Below, piece after piece: positions 34,774-43,262 of a DNA stretch of 64,000 nt. The DNA is from Pseudoduganella danionis (GTDB taxonomy: Bacteria; Pseudomonadota; Gammaproteobacteria; Burkholderiales; Burkholderiaceae_D): assembly GCF_009720775.1 (NCBI RefSeq), contig NZ_WNKW01000006.1:1-64000 (forward strand). The letters are read 5' to 3'. The translations under genes were made by a program, and so were the position numbers. Position 1 is the first letter of the stretch; each line of letters opens with the position of its first letter. The notes below the pieces were generated by a model. That model saw nothing but the letters and a program-made list of their open reading frames with translations, was not told where the DNA came from and did no database searches.

Positions 34774-35101
34774 GGTTTTGGCGTGATTTGGCGCGTATGG
34801 TCGGAGATGTGCTCCATCACGCGGCAATCAGCGGTTTTTGCCCCTGCAACAAAACGACCTGATCTTGCGTAGTATTCATCTATCGTCTGGACAGAGGTGA
34901 CGGCAGAGGAAGCAGCCCAGAAATCAACGGGTCCTTCCTGGCCAAAAACCAATGCGGGGGGCGCGAGCGCGGCGCTTTTTTAGCGTCAGGGTGCGAACCA
35001 AGGTTCGCACGGTTCGCAGTTCGCACCCCGTCAGTTCGCACCAACCCCAAAACCCGCCCACGGTTGTCGTCGGCGGGTTTTCTTTTTTCAGGACACCCTC
35101 T
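34774..35101. promoter_or_regulatory. 328-bp control region with five GTTCGCA boxes
   Basis: No gene found. GTGCGAACC (34991-34999) and GGTTCGCAC (35002-35010) form a near-perfect palindrome with a 2-bp centre. Further direct GTTCGCA copies begin near 35011, 35018 and 35033. They resemble the GGTTCGCCA sites at 26456-26510. A GC-rich run ending in TTTTTT (34974-34981) may be a terminator. Likely the operator region for the methylase genes. Confidence 0.7.
35049..35081 (+). terminator. AAAACCCGCC / GGCGGGTTTT hairpin ahead of methylase gene
   Basis: Arms 35049-35058 and 35072-35081 form a 10-bp stem with a 13-nt loop, followed by TCTTTTTTC. The methylase ribosome site (AGGA, 35090) comes right after. 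The same stem sequence recurs at 46741 and 60587. Confidence 0.8.
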
Positions 35102-36514
35102 TTGAATACGCTCAACGTCGAGTACCGCAAGGTCGAGGCGCTGATTCCCTACGCCCGCAATCCGCGCACACATTCCGATGCGCAGATCACCAAGATCGCC
35201 GCCAGCATCGTCGAATATGGCTGGACGAACCCGGTTCTGGTTGATGGCGACAACGGCATCATCGCGGGCCACGGTCGTTTGGCTGCTGCACGCAAGCTGG
35301 GGCTGGATCAGGTGCCGGTGATCGAACTGGCCCATCTCACCACCGCGCAAAAGCGCGCCTTGGTCATCGCCGACAACCGGCTGGCGCTTGACGCTGGCTG
35401 GGATGAGGAGGTGTTGGCGCTCGAACTGGCGGAGCTTTCCGAAGCGGGTTTCGAACTGGCGCTGACCGGCTTCGAGAACATCGAGATCGATGCGCTGCTG
35501 GCAGATGCCACGCCCACCGAAGCAGAACCTGCGGCGCAAGATGATGCAGATGCCGACGAACCCGATACGACTGATGACGTACCTGACAAACCAGTGGTGG
35601 CGGTGTCGCGCGAGGGCGATGTCTGGGCCATCGGCTCGCACCGGTTGATCTGTGGCGACGCCACCGACCCAGCCGTGGTCGCCACGCTGATGCAGGGTGA
35701 CACCGCGCAGCTTTGCTTCACCTCGCCGCCGTATGGCAACCAGCGCGACTACACCTCCGGCGGCATTGCCGAATGGGATGTCCTGATGCGCGGTGTGTTC
35801 GCACATCTGCCGATGGCGGGCGACGGACAGGTGCTGGTCAATCTTGGGCTGATCCACCGCGACAACGAAGTCATCCCCTATTGGGACGGCTGGCTGTCCT
35901 GGATGCGTCAGCAAGGGTGGCGGCGCTTCGCGTGGTACGTCTGGGATCAGGGGCCAGGCATGCCCGGCGACTGGCAGGGCCGATTGGCTCCCAGCTTCGA
36001 GTTTGTTTTCCACTTCAATTGCAGCACCCGCAAACCCAACAAGATTGTTCCTTGCAAGCACGCAGGCCAGGAATCCCACCTGCGCGCTGACGGGTCGTCC
36101 ACGGCGATGCGCGGTAAGGATGGCGAGGTCGGCGGCTGGACGCACAAGGGTCAGCCGACGCAGGACACCCGAATCCCCGACTCAGTGATTCGTGTGATGC
36201 GCCACAAGGGCAAGATCGGTCAGGACATTGATCACCCCGCCGTCTTCCCGGTGGCGTTGCCGGAGTTCGCCATCGAGTCCTACACAGACGCCGGAGACAT
36301 CGTGTTCGAGCCGTTCGGCGGCAGTGGCACGACGATGCTGGCCGCGCAGCGCACTGGCCGCATTTGTCGCAGCGTCGAGATTGCGCCGGAGTACGTGGAC
36401 GTGGCCATCAAGCGCTTTCAGCAAAACCACCCCGGCGTGCCGGTCACGCTGATCGCCACCGGCCAATCTTTCGACGAGATCGCCACTGAACGCGAAATGG
36501 AGGTGGCGGCATGA
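35102..36514 (+). CDS. ParB-domain / DNA methyltransferase fusion (SPPY type)
   Basis: 470 residues from a TTG with AGGA 8 nt upstream. Residues 1-90 are a ParB/Srx-like domain (IPYARNPRTHSDAQITKIAASI, GIIAGHGRLAAARKLGL). The methylase half has catalytic TSPPYGNQRDY near 206, usual for N4-cytosine enzymes, and the AdoMet motif FEPFGGSGTTMLAA near the end. Probably self-protection against host restriction. It overlaps the second fusion gene by 4 nt. Confidence 0.9.
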   Translation: MNTLNVEYRKVEALIPYARNPRTHSDAQITKIAASIVEYGWTNPVLVDGDNGIIAGHGRLAAARKLGLDQVPVIELAHLTTAQKRALVIADNRLALDAGWDEEVLALELAELSEAGFELALTGFENIEIDALLADATPTEAEPAAQDDADADEPDTTDDVPDKPVVAVSREGDVWAIGSHRLICGDATDPAVVATLMQGDTAQLCFTSPPYGNQRDYTSGGIAEWDVLMRGVFAHLPMAGDGQVLVNLGLIHRDNEVIPYWDGWLSWMRQQGWRRFAWYVWDQGPGMPGDWQGRLAPSFEFVFHFNCSTRKPNKIVPCKHAGQESHLRADGSSTAMRGKDGEVGGWTHKGQPTQDTRIPDSVIRVMRHKGKIGQDIDHPAVFPVALPEFAIESYTDAGDIVFEPFGGSGTTMLAAQRTGRICRSVEIAPEYVDVAIKRFQQNHPGVPVTLIATGQSFDEIATEREMEVAA

Positions 36515-37746
36515 ACTGGCTGGCCGACAAGATCGAGCAGTGGCCGACAGCCAAACTGCTGCCCTATGCCCGCAATGCGCGGACGCACTCGGATGATCAG
36601 GTGGCGCAGATCGCCGCATCGATTGCCGAGTTTGGCTTCACCAATCCGATCCTTGCAGGCAGTGACGGCATCATCGTCGCTGGGCATGGCCGCTTGGCCG
36701 CTGCGCAGAAACTCGGGCTGGAAATCGTGCCCGTGGTCGTACTGGATCACCTGAGCCCAACCCAGCGCCGCGCCTTGGTCATCGCAGACAACCGCATCGC
36801 GGAGAACGCTGGCTGGGATGACGCGATGTTGCGGATCGAACTTGAGGCTTTGCAGCTGGAAGGTTTCGATCTGGACATCACCGGCTTCGACACCGACGCG
36901 CTGGCCGAACTTATCGCGGGCGAAGAGCCGGACAACGAGGGTCAGACCGATGAGGACGCGGTACCGGAGGTTGGCGAAATTCCAATATCGCGCCCGGGCG
37001 ATGTCTGGATCATGGGCCAGCACCGACTGCTGTGCGGTGACTCGACCGTGGCAGAGAGCTATGCCCGGCTGATGCAAGGCGACATGGCAGACATGGTCTT
37101 CACCGACCCGCCGTACAACGTGAACTATGCCAACAGCGCCAAGGACAAGATGCGCGGCAAGGACCGCGCGATCCTCAACGACAACCTGGGCGATGGCTTC
37201 TACGACTTCCTGTTGGCAGCATTGGCGCCCACCGTGGCGAACTGCCGGGGCGGCATCTATGTGGCGATGTCATCCAGCGAGCTGGATGTGCTGCAGGCCG
37301 CCTTTCGCGCCGCCGGTGGCAAGTGGTCGACGTTCATCATCTGGGCCAAGAACACCTTCACGCTGGGCCGTGCCGACTACCAGCGCCAGTACGAGCCGAT
37401 CCTGTACGGATGGCCCGAGGGTGCGCAACGCCACTGGTGTGGTGACCGCGATCAGGGCGATGTGTGGGCGATCAAGAAGCCGCAGAAGAACGATCTGCAT
37501 CCGACAATGAAGCCGGTGGAGCTGGTCGAGCGGGCGATCCGCAATTCGAGCCGCCCGGGTAACGTGGTGCTTGATCCGTTCGGTGGATCTGGCACAACGT
37601 TGATTGCGGCCGAAAAGTCAGGTCGCGTCGCGCGGCTGATCGAACTCGATCTGAAGTACGTGGATGTGATCGTGCGCCGGTGGGAGGACTTCACCGGCCA
37701 GACGGCTATCCGCGAGGCAGCAGACCAGGAATTGTGCGCCAGTTGA
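36511..37746 (+). CDS. ParB-domain / DNA methyltransferase fusion (DPPY type)
   Basis: 411 residues. The N-terminal ParB-like domain (LPYARNARTHSDDQVAQIAASI, GIIVAGHGRLAAAQKLGL) is clearly paralogous to the upstream gene. The methylase motif is TDPPYNVNYA near 199, the N6-adenine type, with FGGSGTTLIAAEKSGR as AdoMet site. Target sequence unknown. Its 3' end overlaps the convergent small gene by 41 nt. Confidence 0.92.
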   Translation: MNWLADKIEQWPTAKLLPYARNARTHSDDQVAQIAASIAEFGFTNPILAGSDGIIVAGHGRLAAAQKLGLEIVPVVVLDHLSPTQRRALVIADNRIAENAGWDDAMLRIELEALQLEGFDLDITGFDTDALAELIAGEEPDNEGQTDEDAVPEVGEIPISRPGDVWIMGQHRLLCGDSTVAESYARLMQGDMADMVFTDPPYNVNYANSAKDKMRGKDRAILNDNLGDGFYDFLLAALAPTVANCRGGIYVAMSSSELDVLQAAFRAAGGKWSTFIIWAKNTFTLGRADYQRQYEPILYGWPEGAQRHWCGDRDQGDVWAIKKPQKNDLHPTMKPVELVERAIRNSSRPGNVVLDPFGGSGTTLIAAEKSGRVARLIELDLKYVDVIVRRWEDFTGQTAIREAADQELCAS

Positions 37747-37930
37747 ATGGCTGGCCAGGCTGCTTGGCCTCTTCTTCCTCAGCGACGCGCCGCAGGATTT
37801 GCAGGGTGGTGAGATCGCGCGGCAGTGCCATGCACATGACGCGCACAGCCTGCTCGATGGAGACGTCTGGACGCCGGTTGGCAATCAGCCAACGCAGCGC
37901 CTGCTCCCGTTCGGTGGCGGGCGTTTTCAT
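37706..37930 (-). CDS. Small phage protein, function unknown
   Basis: 74 residues: ATEREQALRWLIANRRPDVSIEQAVRVMCMALPRDLTTLQILRRVAEEEEAKQ, a helical protein. The ATG overlaps the stop of the next upstream gene (TGATG), so translation is coupled. It is convergent with the second methylase and overlaps it by 41 nt. Confidence 0.75.
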   Translation of the reverse strand: MKTPATEREQALRWLIANRRPDVSIEQAVRVMCMALPRDLTTLQILRRVAEEEEAKQPGQPFNWRTIPGLLPRG

Positions 37931-38292
37931 CAGGCAGCCATCTCTTCGCAGATTTCGCAGTGGATCACAAAGCCTGTCAGGTAAGGCAGGCCGCGCGGGA
38001 TGCCGTACTGCTTGCTGGTCTGGCGGCCAATCGTCCAGCCCATCCAACGTTGGGTGGCGGCCTTGATCGCATCCTGCAAGGCTTGGCCTTGGTACAAGCC
38101 GTTCTGGACGTCGTCGGCAAAGTGGCGTCCGTGGCGACTGTCGAGGAAGGTCCGCACCGATTCGAGGGGCTGGTGGGTGGCGTCCGAAATGGCGTTCATG
38201 GCCAGGGGCCATGCGGCGCTGGCGTGTTCGTTCATCGTGCCCCAAAAACCCCAGGCTTCGTTTTGGGTGGCGGGTATCTGGTTGGTGGTCAT
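37930..38292 (-). CDS. Small phage protein, function unknown
   Basis: 120 residues, Trp/Gln-rich, with NEAWGFWGTMNEHASAAWPLAMNAISDATHQPLESVRTFLDSRHGRHFADDV. A GGAGA site precedes the ATG. It has one of four copies of a conserved leader element about 35-65 nt upstream. No family assigned. Confidence 0.82.
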   Translation of the reverse strand: MTTNQIPATQNEAWGFWGTMNEHASAAWPLAMNAISDATHQPLESVRTFLDSRHGRHFADDVQNGLYQGQALQDAIKAATQRWMGWTIGRQTSKQYGIPRGLPYLTGFVIHCEICEEMAA

Positions 38293-38325
38293 GGTGTCTT
38301 CTCCGGGTTGATCGTTGCGACACCT

Positions 38326-38360
38326 GTAGTAACGCGCTGTTCGATTGAGAAGCCAAGCTG
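38326..38360 (-). repeat. Leader element copy 1 (AACAGCGCGTT / GCTTGGCTTC)
   Basis: Minus-strand order: GCTTGGCTTC, a 7-nt spacer, then AACAGCGCGTTACTACA, located 34 nt before the start of the 120-aa gene. Three further copies precede the other minus-strand genes. The outer part also forms an imperfect hairpin with sequence just upstream (38349-38375). Confidence 0.75.
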
Positions 38361-38389
38361 TTCCTGGCCTCTTCCTCGATCAATTTCGC

Positions 38390-38749
38390 TTACCCGAGAC
38401 GGGCTACGTAGCGGGCGTAATCACCGCCCTCGGGATTGACGTAGAGGTAAGGGCGTCCGGGAGCAGTGACCTCGACGCAGAGGTAGCCGTCGCCAGTGCC
38501 GCCACCCTTGCCACGCAGCCAGTCGCGTGACACCAGCAGGCTGCGCCCAAAGGCGTCGAATTCGGCAGGGGCGAGCTCCTTGGTCTCGGTGACGTAGACC
38601 TTGTGCTGGTCGCTCCCGCCCAGTTCGCCGAGGTTGGCAGGTTTGCGTGCAAACGGCAGGCGGACACTCAACTCTTCGACCTGGAGGCTTTGGCCTGCGA
38701 ACTGCAGAGTGCGTGGGGTGCGTTCGATGGTGATGGTCATGGTGCTCAT
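38390..38749 (-). CDS. Small phage protein, function unknown
   Basis: 119 residues, beta-rich N-terminus (TITIERTPRTLQFAGQSLQVEELSVRLPFAR) and a compact C-terminal GDGYLCVEVTAPGRPYLYVNPEGGDYARYVARLG. AGGA lies upstream of the start. Carries leader-element copy 2 in front. No family recognised. Confidence 0.82.
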   Translation of the reverse strand: MSTMTITIERTPRTLQFAGQSLQVEELSVRLPFARKPANLGELGGSDQHKVYVTETKELAPAEFDAFGRSLLVSRDWLRGKGGGTGDGYLCVEVTAPGRPYLYVNPEGGDYARYVARLG

Positions 38750-38787
38750 GGCGGTTTTCCTGGTTTGGCGTCGTCAATCACGACATC

Positions 38788-38821
38788 TGTATGAACGCGC
38801 TGGTGGGGAGAGAAGCCAAGC
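38788..38821 (-). repeat. Leader element copy 2
   Basis: Minus-strand GCTTGGCTTC then CAGCGCGTTCATACA, 39 nt before the 119-aa gene. It matches copies 1, 3 and 4 in both blocks. The GAGAG-GCCA half also pairs with TGGC-CTCTC at about 38829-38840. Confidence 0.78.
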
Positions 38822-38878
38822 TATTCATGGCTCCTCTCGCCATCTTTTTGGCTTCGCCGAAACTCGCTGTGCTCGTTT

Positions 38879-39442
38879 TCAGGCGATGCGGTAGATCCGC
38901 TCGCCACCCTGCGGCTTGTCCGAGACGATGGTCAGGCCGAGCTTTTTCTTGAAGGCTCCGGCGAAGGTGCCGCGCACCGTGTGCGCCTGCCAACCGGTGG
39001 CGGTGCAGATCTGGCCGATGGTTGCGCCCTCGGGGCGTTGCAGCATCCGGATCACTTCGGCCTGCTTGCTGCTCTCGCGTGTGCGCGGCTTGACCCACGT
39101 TGCTTCGGCGGCGGTTAAGGCGGCTTCCAGTTCGGGATTGCTCGCGGCCGCAGGCGCGCCTTCAGCGTTGGCGATGATCCGGTCGAGATTGGCTTCGAAC
39201 TGACCGATGCCCTTCCTGTTCACGTCGGGACGCGGAATGCCCAGGGCGTCGTAGCCCTCCGCAGCGACAAGCCAGTCGGTGCCATCGGTGGTGATCAGTG
39301 CGCGGTTGAAAAGTCCGTCGAGCACCTTCTTGCGTGCGCCGCCTTTGATGTTGTCGGGGAACCAGTCGATCTTGCCGCTGCTGTGTTCAACCGCGTGGGC
39401 CAGGATCGCGTCCTGGGCAGGGGTCAGTTGGGTGGTGGTCAT
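38879..39442 (-). CDS. DUF3489-type phage protein
   Basis: 187 residues from the ATG at 39442 (GGGAG site). The C-terminal domain SSKQAEVIRMLQRPEGATIGQICTATGWQAHTVRGTFAGAFKKKLGLTIVSDK is a DUF3489 winged helix; the N-terminal half resembles a second helical domain (LTPAQDAILAHAVEHSSGKIDWFPDNIKGGARKKVLDGLFN). Probably DNA binding. Preceded by leader-element copy 3. Confidence 0.88.
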   Translation of the reverse strand: MTTTQLTPAQDAILAHAVEHSSGKIDWFPDNIKGGARKKVLDGLFNRALITTDGTDWLVAAEGYDALGIPRPDVNRKGIGQFEANLDRIIANAEGAPAAASNPELEAALTAAEATWVKPRTRESSKQAEVIRMLQRPEGATIGQICTATGWQAHTVRGTFAGAFKKKLGLTIVSDKPQGGERIYRIA

Positions 39443-39475
39443 GTTTTGCTCCCTCGATGTGGTGGACGGTGATGT

Positions 39476-39525
39476 GATGAACGCGCTGTTCTTAAGTGAA
39501 GCCAAGCGCTTTCTGCTTGGCTTCT
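39476..39525 (-). repeat. Leader element copy 3 plus hairpin
   Basis: The element (39476-39508) is 33 nt before the DUF3489-type gene. GAAGCCAAGC (39499-39508) and GCTTGGCTTC (39516-39525) are a perfect 10-bp stem with a 7-nt loop, lying just after the stop of the upstream 65-aa gene. Confidence 0.8.
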
Positions 39526-39536
39526 TCGCTTCGCAA

Positions 39537-39734
39537 TCAGGTGTTGGCCTTGTCTGACGGGTTGGCATTGCGCCCCTGCTCGAGACCAGCGTTGAAGGCG
39601 GCTTCAAGCGCATCGCGTAGGCACCAGACCGCTACATCGTGGAAATCGAGGCTGTCCGAGCGGCGGGTTTCCAGGGTTTCGATGCCCAGCTTGTTTTGCG
39701 CGATCTGGGTCAGGAGTTGTTCGAGCTTGCTCAT
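39537..39734 (-). CDS. Small DUF6900-like phage protein
   Basis: 65 residues: KLEQLLTQIAQNKLGIETLETRRSDSLDFHDVAVWCLRDALEAAFNAGLEQG. AAAGGAC lies before the ATG. The sequence matches DUF6900 as I remember it. It is the first gene of the minus-strand block and carries leader-element copy 4. Confidence 0.83.
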   Translation of the reverse strand: MSKLEQLLTQIAQNKLGIETLETRRSDSLDFHDVAVWCLRDALEAAFNAGLEQGRNANPSDKANT

Positions 39735-39766
39735 GTCCGTGTCCTTTCATGGTGTTGATGACGAAC

Positions 39767-39800
39767 GTATGAACGCGCTGTTCCAGATGGAAGCCAAGCT
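39767..39800 (-). repeat. Leader element copy 4
   Basis: Minus-strand GCTTGGCTTC, spacer, GAACAGCGCGTTCATAC, 32 nt before the 65-aa gene. Unlike the other copies it shows no companion hairpin, consistent with no same-strand gene directly upstream. Confidence 0.78.
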
Positions 39801-39851
39801 CAATCCGAAGGAATGACGAACAAATGATTGAAGGTGCCCCGAAGGGGAAAT

Positions 39852-40400
39852 ATGGGTATTTCGATTCGTGCCTACGCACGCCACCGAGGGGTGTCCGATG
39901 CAGCGGTGCGCAAGGCCATCGCTGCTGGGCGGATCACGCCGGAGGCAGACGGAACGATTGATGCCGAGCGCGTCGACCGCGAGTGGGCGCGCAATTCCGA
40001 TGCACCGCGCAATGGCACGGCCACCCGCGCGGCCAAGGTCGCCGTCCAGGAATCCAGCGGGGCCACAGGAGACGGGCAAGCAGCCTCATTGGCAACATCC
40101 GCAGCAGGTGGCACGTCCTTGTTGCAAGCGCGGACGGTCAACGAAGTGGTCAAGGCGCAAACCAACAAGGTGCGTCTGGCCCGACTCAAGGGCGAGCTGG
40201 TGGATCGGCCGCAGGCCATCGCCCATGTCTTCAAGCTGGCGCGCTCCGAACGCGATGCCTGGCTCAACTGGCCCGCACGCATCTCGGCACAGATGGCAGC
40301 CAAGCTCGGCGTCGATCCCCACACGATGCACATCGCCCTGGAGGCGGCGGTGCGTGAGCACCTGCAGGAACTGGGCGAAATGCGCCCGAGGGTGGATTGA
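39852..40400 (+). CDS. Terminase small subunit-like protein
   Basis: 182 residues with an N-terminal winged helix (SIRAYARHRGVSDAAVRKAIAAGRI), as in Nu1-type and phage elements-of-external-origin proteins. The body includes KVRLARLKGELVDRPQAIAHVFKLARSERDAWLNWPARISAQMAAKLG. A GGGGA site precedes the ATG. It ends in TGATG shared with the large terminase, supporting its role in DNA recognition for packaging. Confidence 0.85.
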   Translation: MGISIRAYARHRGVSDAAVRKAIAAGRITPEADGTIDAERVDREWARNSDAPRNGTATRAAKVAVQESSGATGDGQAASLATSAAGGTSLLQARTVNEVVKAQTNKVRLARLKGELVDRPQAIAHVFKLARSERDAWLNWPARISAQMAAKLGVDPHTMHIALEAAVREHLQELGEMRPRVD

Positions 40401-42361
40401 TGGACATGGACTACGAAGGCGCTGCCGAGATCGAACGCGCGTGGCGCGAAGGACTGACGCCCGACCCGCTGCTCACCGTGTCCGAATGGTCGGATCGCCA
40501 TCGGATGCTCTCCAGCAAGGCATCTGCCGAACCCGGGCGCTGGCGTACCAGTCGCACGCCGTACCTGAAAGCAATCATGGATTGCCTGTCGCCGACCTCG
40601 CCGGTCGAGCGTGTGGTGTTCATGAAAGCGGCGCAGCTTGGCGCGACCGAGATGGGCTCGAACTGGATCGGCTATGTGATCCATCACGCACCCGGGCCAA
40701 TGATGGCGGTGTGGCCGACAGTGGAGATGGCCAAGCGCAACTCCAAGCAGCGGATCGATCCGCTGATCGAGGAGTCGTCCGCACTGGCTGAACTGATTGC
40801 ACCGGCGCGCAGCCGGGATTCCGGCAACACCATCCTGGCCAAGGAGTTCCGGGGTGGCGTGCTGGTGATGACCGGGGCTAACAGCGCGGTCGGGCTGCGC
40901 TCGATGCCGGTGCGGTATCTGTTCCTCGACGAGGTCGACGGCTATCCGTTGGACGTCGAGGGTGAAGGGGATGCGATCTCGCTGGCCGAGGCGCGTACAC
41001 GCACCTTCGCGCGGCGCAAGATCTTCATCGTCTCGACGCCGACGATCTCAGGGGCATCGGCTATCGAACGCGAGTACGAGGCCAGTGACCAACGTCGCTA
41101 CTTCATTGCATGTCCGCATTGCTCTCACCGGCAGTGGCTGCGTTTCGAACAGCTGCGTTGGGACAAGGGTCAGCCGGAAACCGCTGCCTACATCTGCGAG
41201 TCATGCGACACCGCCATTGCCGAGCATCACAAGACGTGGATGCTGGAGCACGGCGAGTGGCGCGCGATGATCACCGATGGCCCTGGTAAGACGGCAGGCT
41301 TCCACCTGTCGTCGCTATACAGCCCGGTAGGCTGGCGTTCGTGGCGTGAGATCGCTGCTGCGTGGGAAGCCGCCGTCAGCAAAGAGTCGGGATCTGCCGC
41401 TGCCATCAAGACCTTCAAGAACACCGAACTGGGTGAAACCTGGGTCGAGGAAGGCGAAGCCCCGGACTGGCAACGGCTGGTCGAGCGGCGAGAAGACTAC
41501 CGCGTCGGCACGGTGCCACAAGGTGGTCTGCTCTTGGTCGGCGCAGCCGACGTGCAGAAAGATCGCATTGAGGCGTCGGTCTGGGCCTTCGGGCGCGGCA
41601 AAGAGTCCTGGCTGGTTGAGCACCGCGTGCTGATGGGCGACACCGCCCGCGACACGGTGTGGAGGCGCCTCGCTGAAATGCTGGCCGAAACCTGGACACA
41701 CGCCTCCGGCGCGGCGATGCCGCTGGTGCGTTTTGCATTGGATACCGGGTTTGCAACGCAGGAGGCCTACGCCTTTGTGCGGGCTTGCCGCGATTCGCGT
41801 GTGATGGCGGTCAAGGGGGTGCCTCGCGGTGCAGCCTTGATCGGCACGCCGACCGCCATCGATGTCTCGCAGGGTGGCAAGAAGCTGCGCCGGGGCATCA
41901 AGGTGTACACGGTGGCGGTCAGCATCGCCAAGCTCGAGTTCTACAACAACCTGCGCAAGAGCGCAGATGTTGGCGAGGACGGATTGACCACGGTGTTCCC
42001 GGCCGGGTTCGTCCATCTGCCCAAGATCGATGCTGAGTTCATCCAGCAACTCTGCGCGGAACAACTGATCACCCGCCGCGACCGCAACGGCTTCCCGGTG
42101 CGTGAGTGGCAAAAGATGCGTGAGCGCAATGAGGCGCTCGACTGCTACGTCTACGCCCGCGCGGCTGCATCGGCGGCGGGACTGGATCGCTTCGAGGAAC
42201 GTCACTGGCGGGAACTGGAGCGACAACTGGGGCTGGCCAGTCCGCCAGCCCTTGAAACACCTACCGAATCGATCAACGAGGCCACCCAACGCGGTGGCCT
42301 CGCTGTTTCTGGCAACCGCAACACCGGTCGGCGCGTGATCAAAAGCCGCTGGCTGTCCTGA
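40400..42361 (+). CDS. Terminase large subunit (GpA family)
   Basis: 653 residues, lambda GpA-type packaging motor and nuclease. Walker A-like KAAQLGATEMG near 75-85 and Walker B YLFLDEVDGYP near 174-184 are visible, plus a zinc motif (CPHC and CESCD). The C-terminal nuclease region includes RFALDTGFATQEAYAFVRACRDS and VKGVPRG. It begins the late module. Confidence 0.95.
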   Translation: MDMDYEGAAEIERAWREGLTPDPLLTVSEWSDRHRMLSSKASAEPGRWRTSRTPYLKAIMDCLSPTSPVERVVFMKAAQLGATEMGSNWIGYVIHHAPGPMMAVWPTVEMAKRNSKQRIDPLIEESSALAELIAPARSRDSGNTILAKEFRGGVLVMTGANSAVGLRSMPVRYLFLDEVDGYPLDVEGEGDAISLAEARTRTFARRKIFIVSTPTISGASAIEREYEASDQRRYFIACPHCSHRQWLRFEQLRWDKGQPETAAYICESCDTAIAEHHKTWMLEHGEWRAMITDGPGKTAGFHLSSLYSPVGWRSWREIAAAWEAAVSKESGSAAAIKTFKNTELGETWVEEGEAPDWQRLVERREDYRVGTVPQGGLLLVGAADVQKDRIEASVWAFGRGKESWLVEHRVLMGDTARDTVWRRLAEMLAETWTHASGAAMPLVRFALDTGFATQEAYAFVRACRDSRVMAVKGVPRGAALIGTPTAIDVSQGGKKLRRGIKVYTVAVSIAKLEFYNNLRKSADVGEDGLTTVFPAGFVHLPKIDAEFIQQLCAEQLITRRDRNGFPVREWQKMRERNEALDCYVYARAAASAAGLDRFEERHWRELERQLGLASPPALETPTESINEATQRGGLAVSGNRNTGRRVIKSRWLS

Positions 42362-42378
42362 CACCTCAAGGAGAAAAC

Positions 42379-42870
42379 ATGAGTCTTGCTACCCGTATCG
42401 AAAGCCTGGTCATTCGCGTCGCGCAGGAGTTCAACGACGTCCGTGCCAAGGCAGGCAACCTGGCCAACCTCACCACCACCGACAAGTCGAATCTGGTCGC
42501 GGCCATCAACGAACTGAAAGCCGCCGTGGTGTCCTCGGCGGTGATCGACGATGCGCACGTCGCGGCCACGAGCACGTACTCGTCCACCAAGATCGTCTCG
42601 CTGCTCGATGCGCTCAAGACCGAGATCTTGGGCGGTGCCGATGCCGCCTACGACACGCTGGTGGAAATCCAGCAACTGCTGCAGAACGGCACCAGCGGTC
42701 TGGATGCCCTGCTCGCCGCCGTCAACAACCGCGTGCGATTCGATGCGGCGCAGTCGCTGACCGTAGCCGAGCAGCTTCAGGCGCGCAGCAACATCGGTGC
42801 CGTCGCAGCCACCGATGTCGGCAATACCGACACAGACTTCGTCGCGGTCTTTGTGGGTGCGCTGGTCTGA
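42379..42870 (+). CDS. Tail-fibre-like protein inside the head module
   Basis: 163 residues, mostly helical (ESLVIRVAQEFNDVRAKAGNLANL, NLVAAINELKAAV). The C-terminus VAEQLQARSNIGAVAATD is the motif that ends many phage tail fibres. Its N-terminus MSLATRI resembles that of the next gene. The place between terminase and gpW is unusual for a fibre gene. Confidence 0.7.
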   Translation: MSLATRIESLVIRVAQEFNDVRAKAGNLANLTTTDKSNLVAAINELKAAVVSSAVIDDAHVAATSTYSSTKIVSLLDALKTEILGGADAAYDTLVEIQQLLQNGTSGLDALLAAVNNRVRFDAAQSLTVAEQLQARSNIGAVAATDVGNTDTDFVAVFVGALV

Positions 42871-43262
42871 TGAGCCTCGCATCGCGCATCAGTGCGCTGG
42901 CCAGTCGTGTCGGGCTCGAGGTTAAGACCAAGATCGACGCCACCCACCCCGGCGTGGCCCGGGCGTGGGTGTGTTTCGGCTATGTCGGCACGCAGGTCGT
43001 CGTGCGCGCATCGCACAACGTGGCCAGCGTGACCCGGACGGCGGCTGGCCGCTACCGCGTGACCTTCGCCGCCGCCATGCCCGACGCCAACTATTGCTGG
43101 ACGGCGCTTGCTCGCAGCAGCACCAACAGCGGCACGCAGCGCGTTGCCATCGTGCGATCCAGTACCGACCAGAAGACCGCCCAGTACGTCGACGTCAGTT
43201 GCGCCACCACGGCCGCATCCTTCGACGACTCCTCCGAAATCAACCTCACGGTGTTCCGCTAA
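42870..43262 (+). CDS. Tail-fibre/receptor-binding-like protein
   Basis: 130 residues starting MSLASRISALASRVG, like the preceding gene. The rest is beta-rich; GRYRVTFAAAMPDANYCWTALARSS resembles a domain found in phage tail and collar proteins. The start overlaps the preceding stop by one base (TGATG-type). Possibly a decoration or adhesin. Confidence 0.7.
   Translation: MSLASRISALASRVGLEVKTKIDATHPGVARAWVCFGYVGTQVVVRASHNVASVTRTAAGRYRVTFAAAMPDANYCWTALARSSTNSGTQRVAIVRSSTDQKTAQYVDVSCATTAASFDDSSEINLTVFR

Noticed and set aside
34880..36145. 421-codon minus-strand frame opposite the first methylase
   Set aside because: Shadow of the ParB-methylase; covers the operator region and has no recognisable motif.
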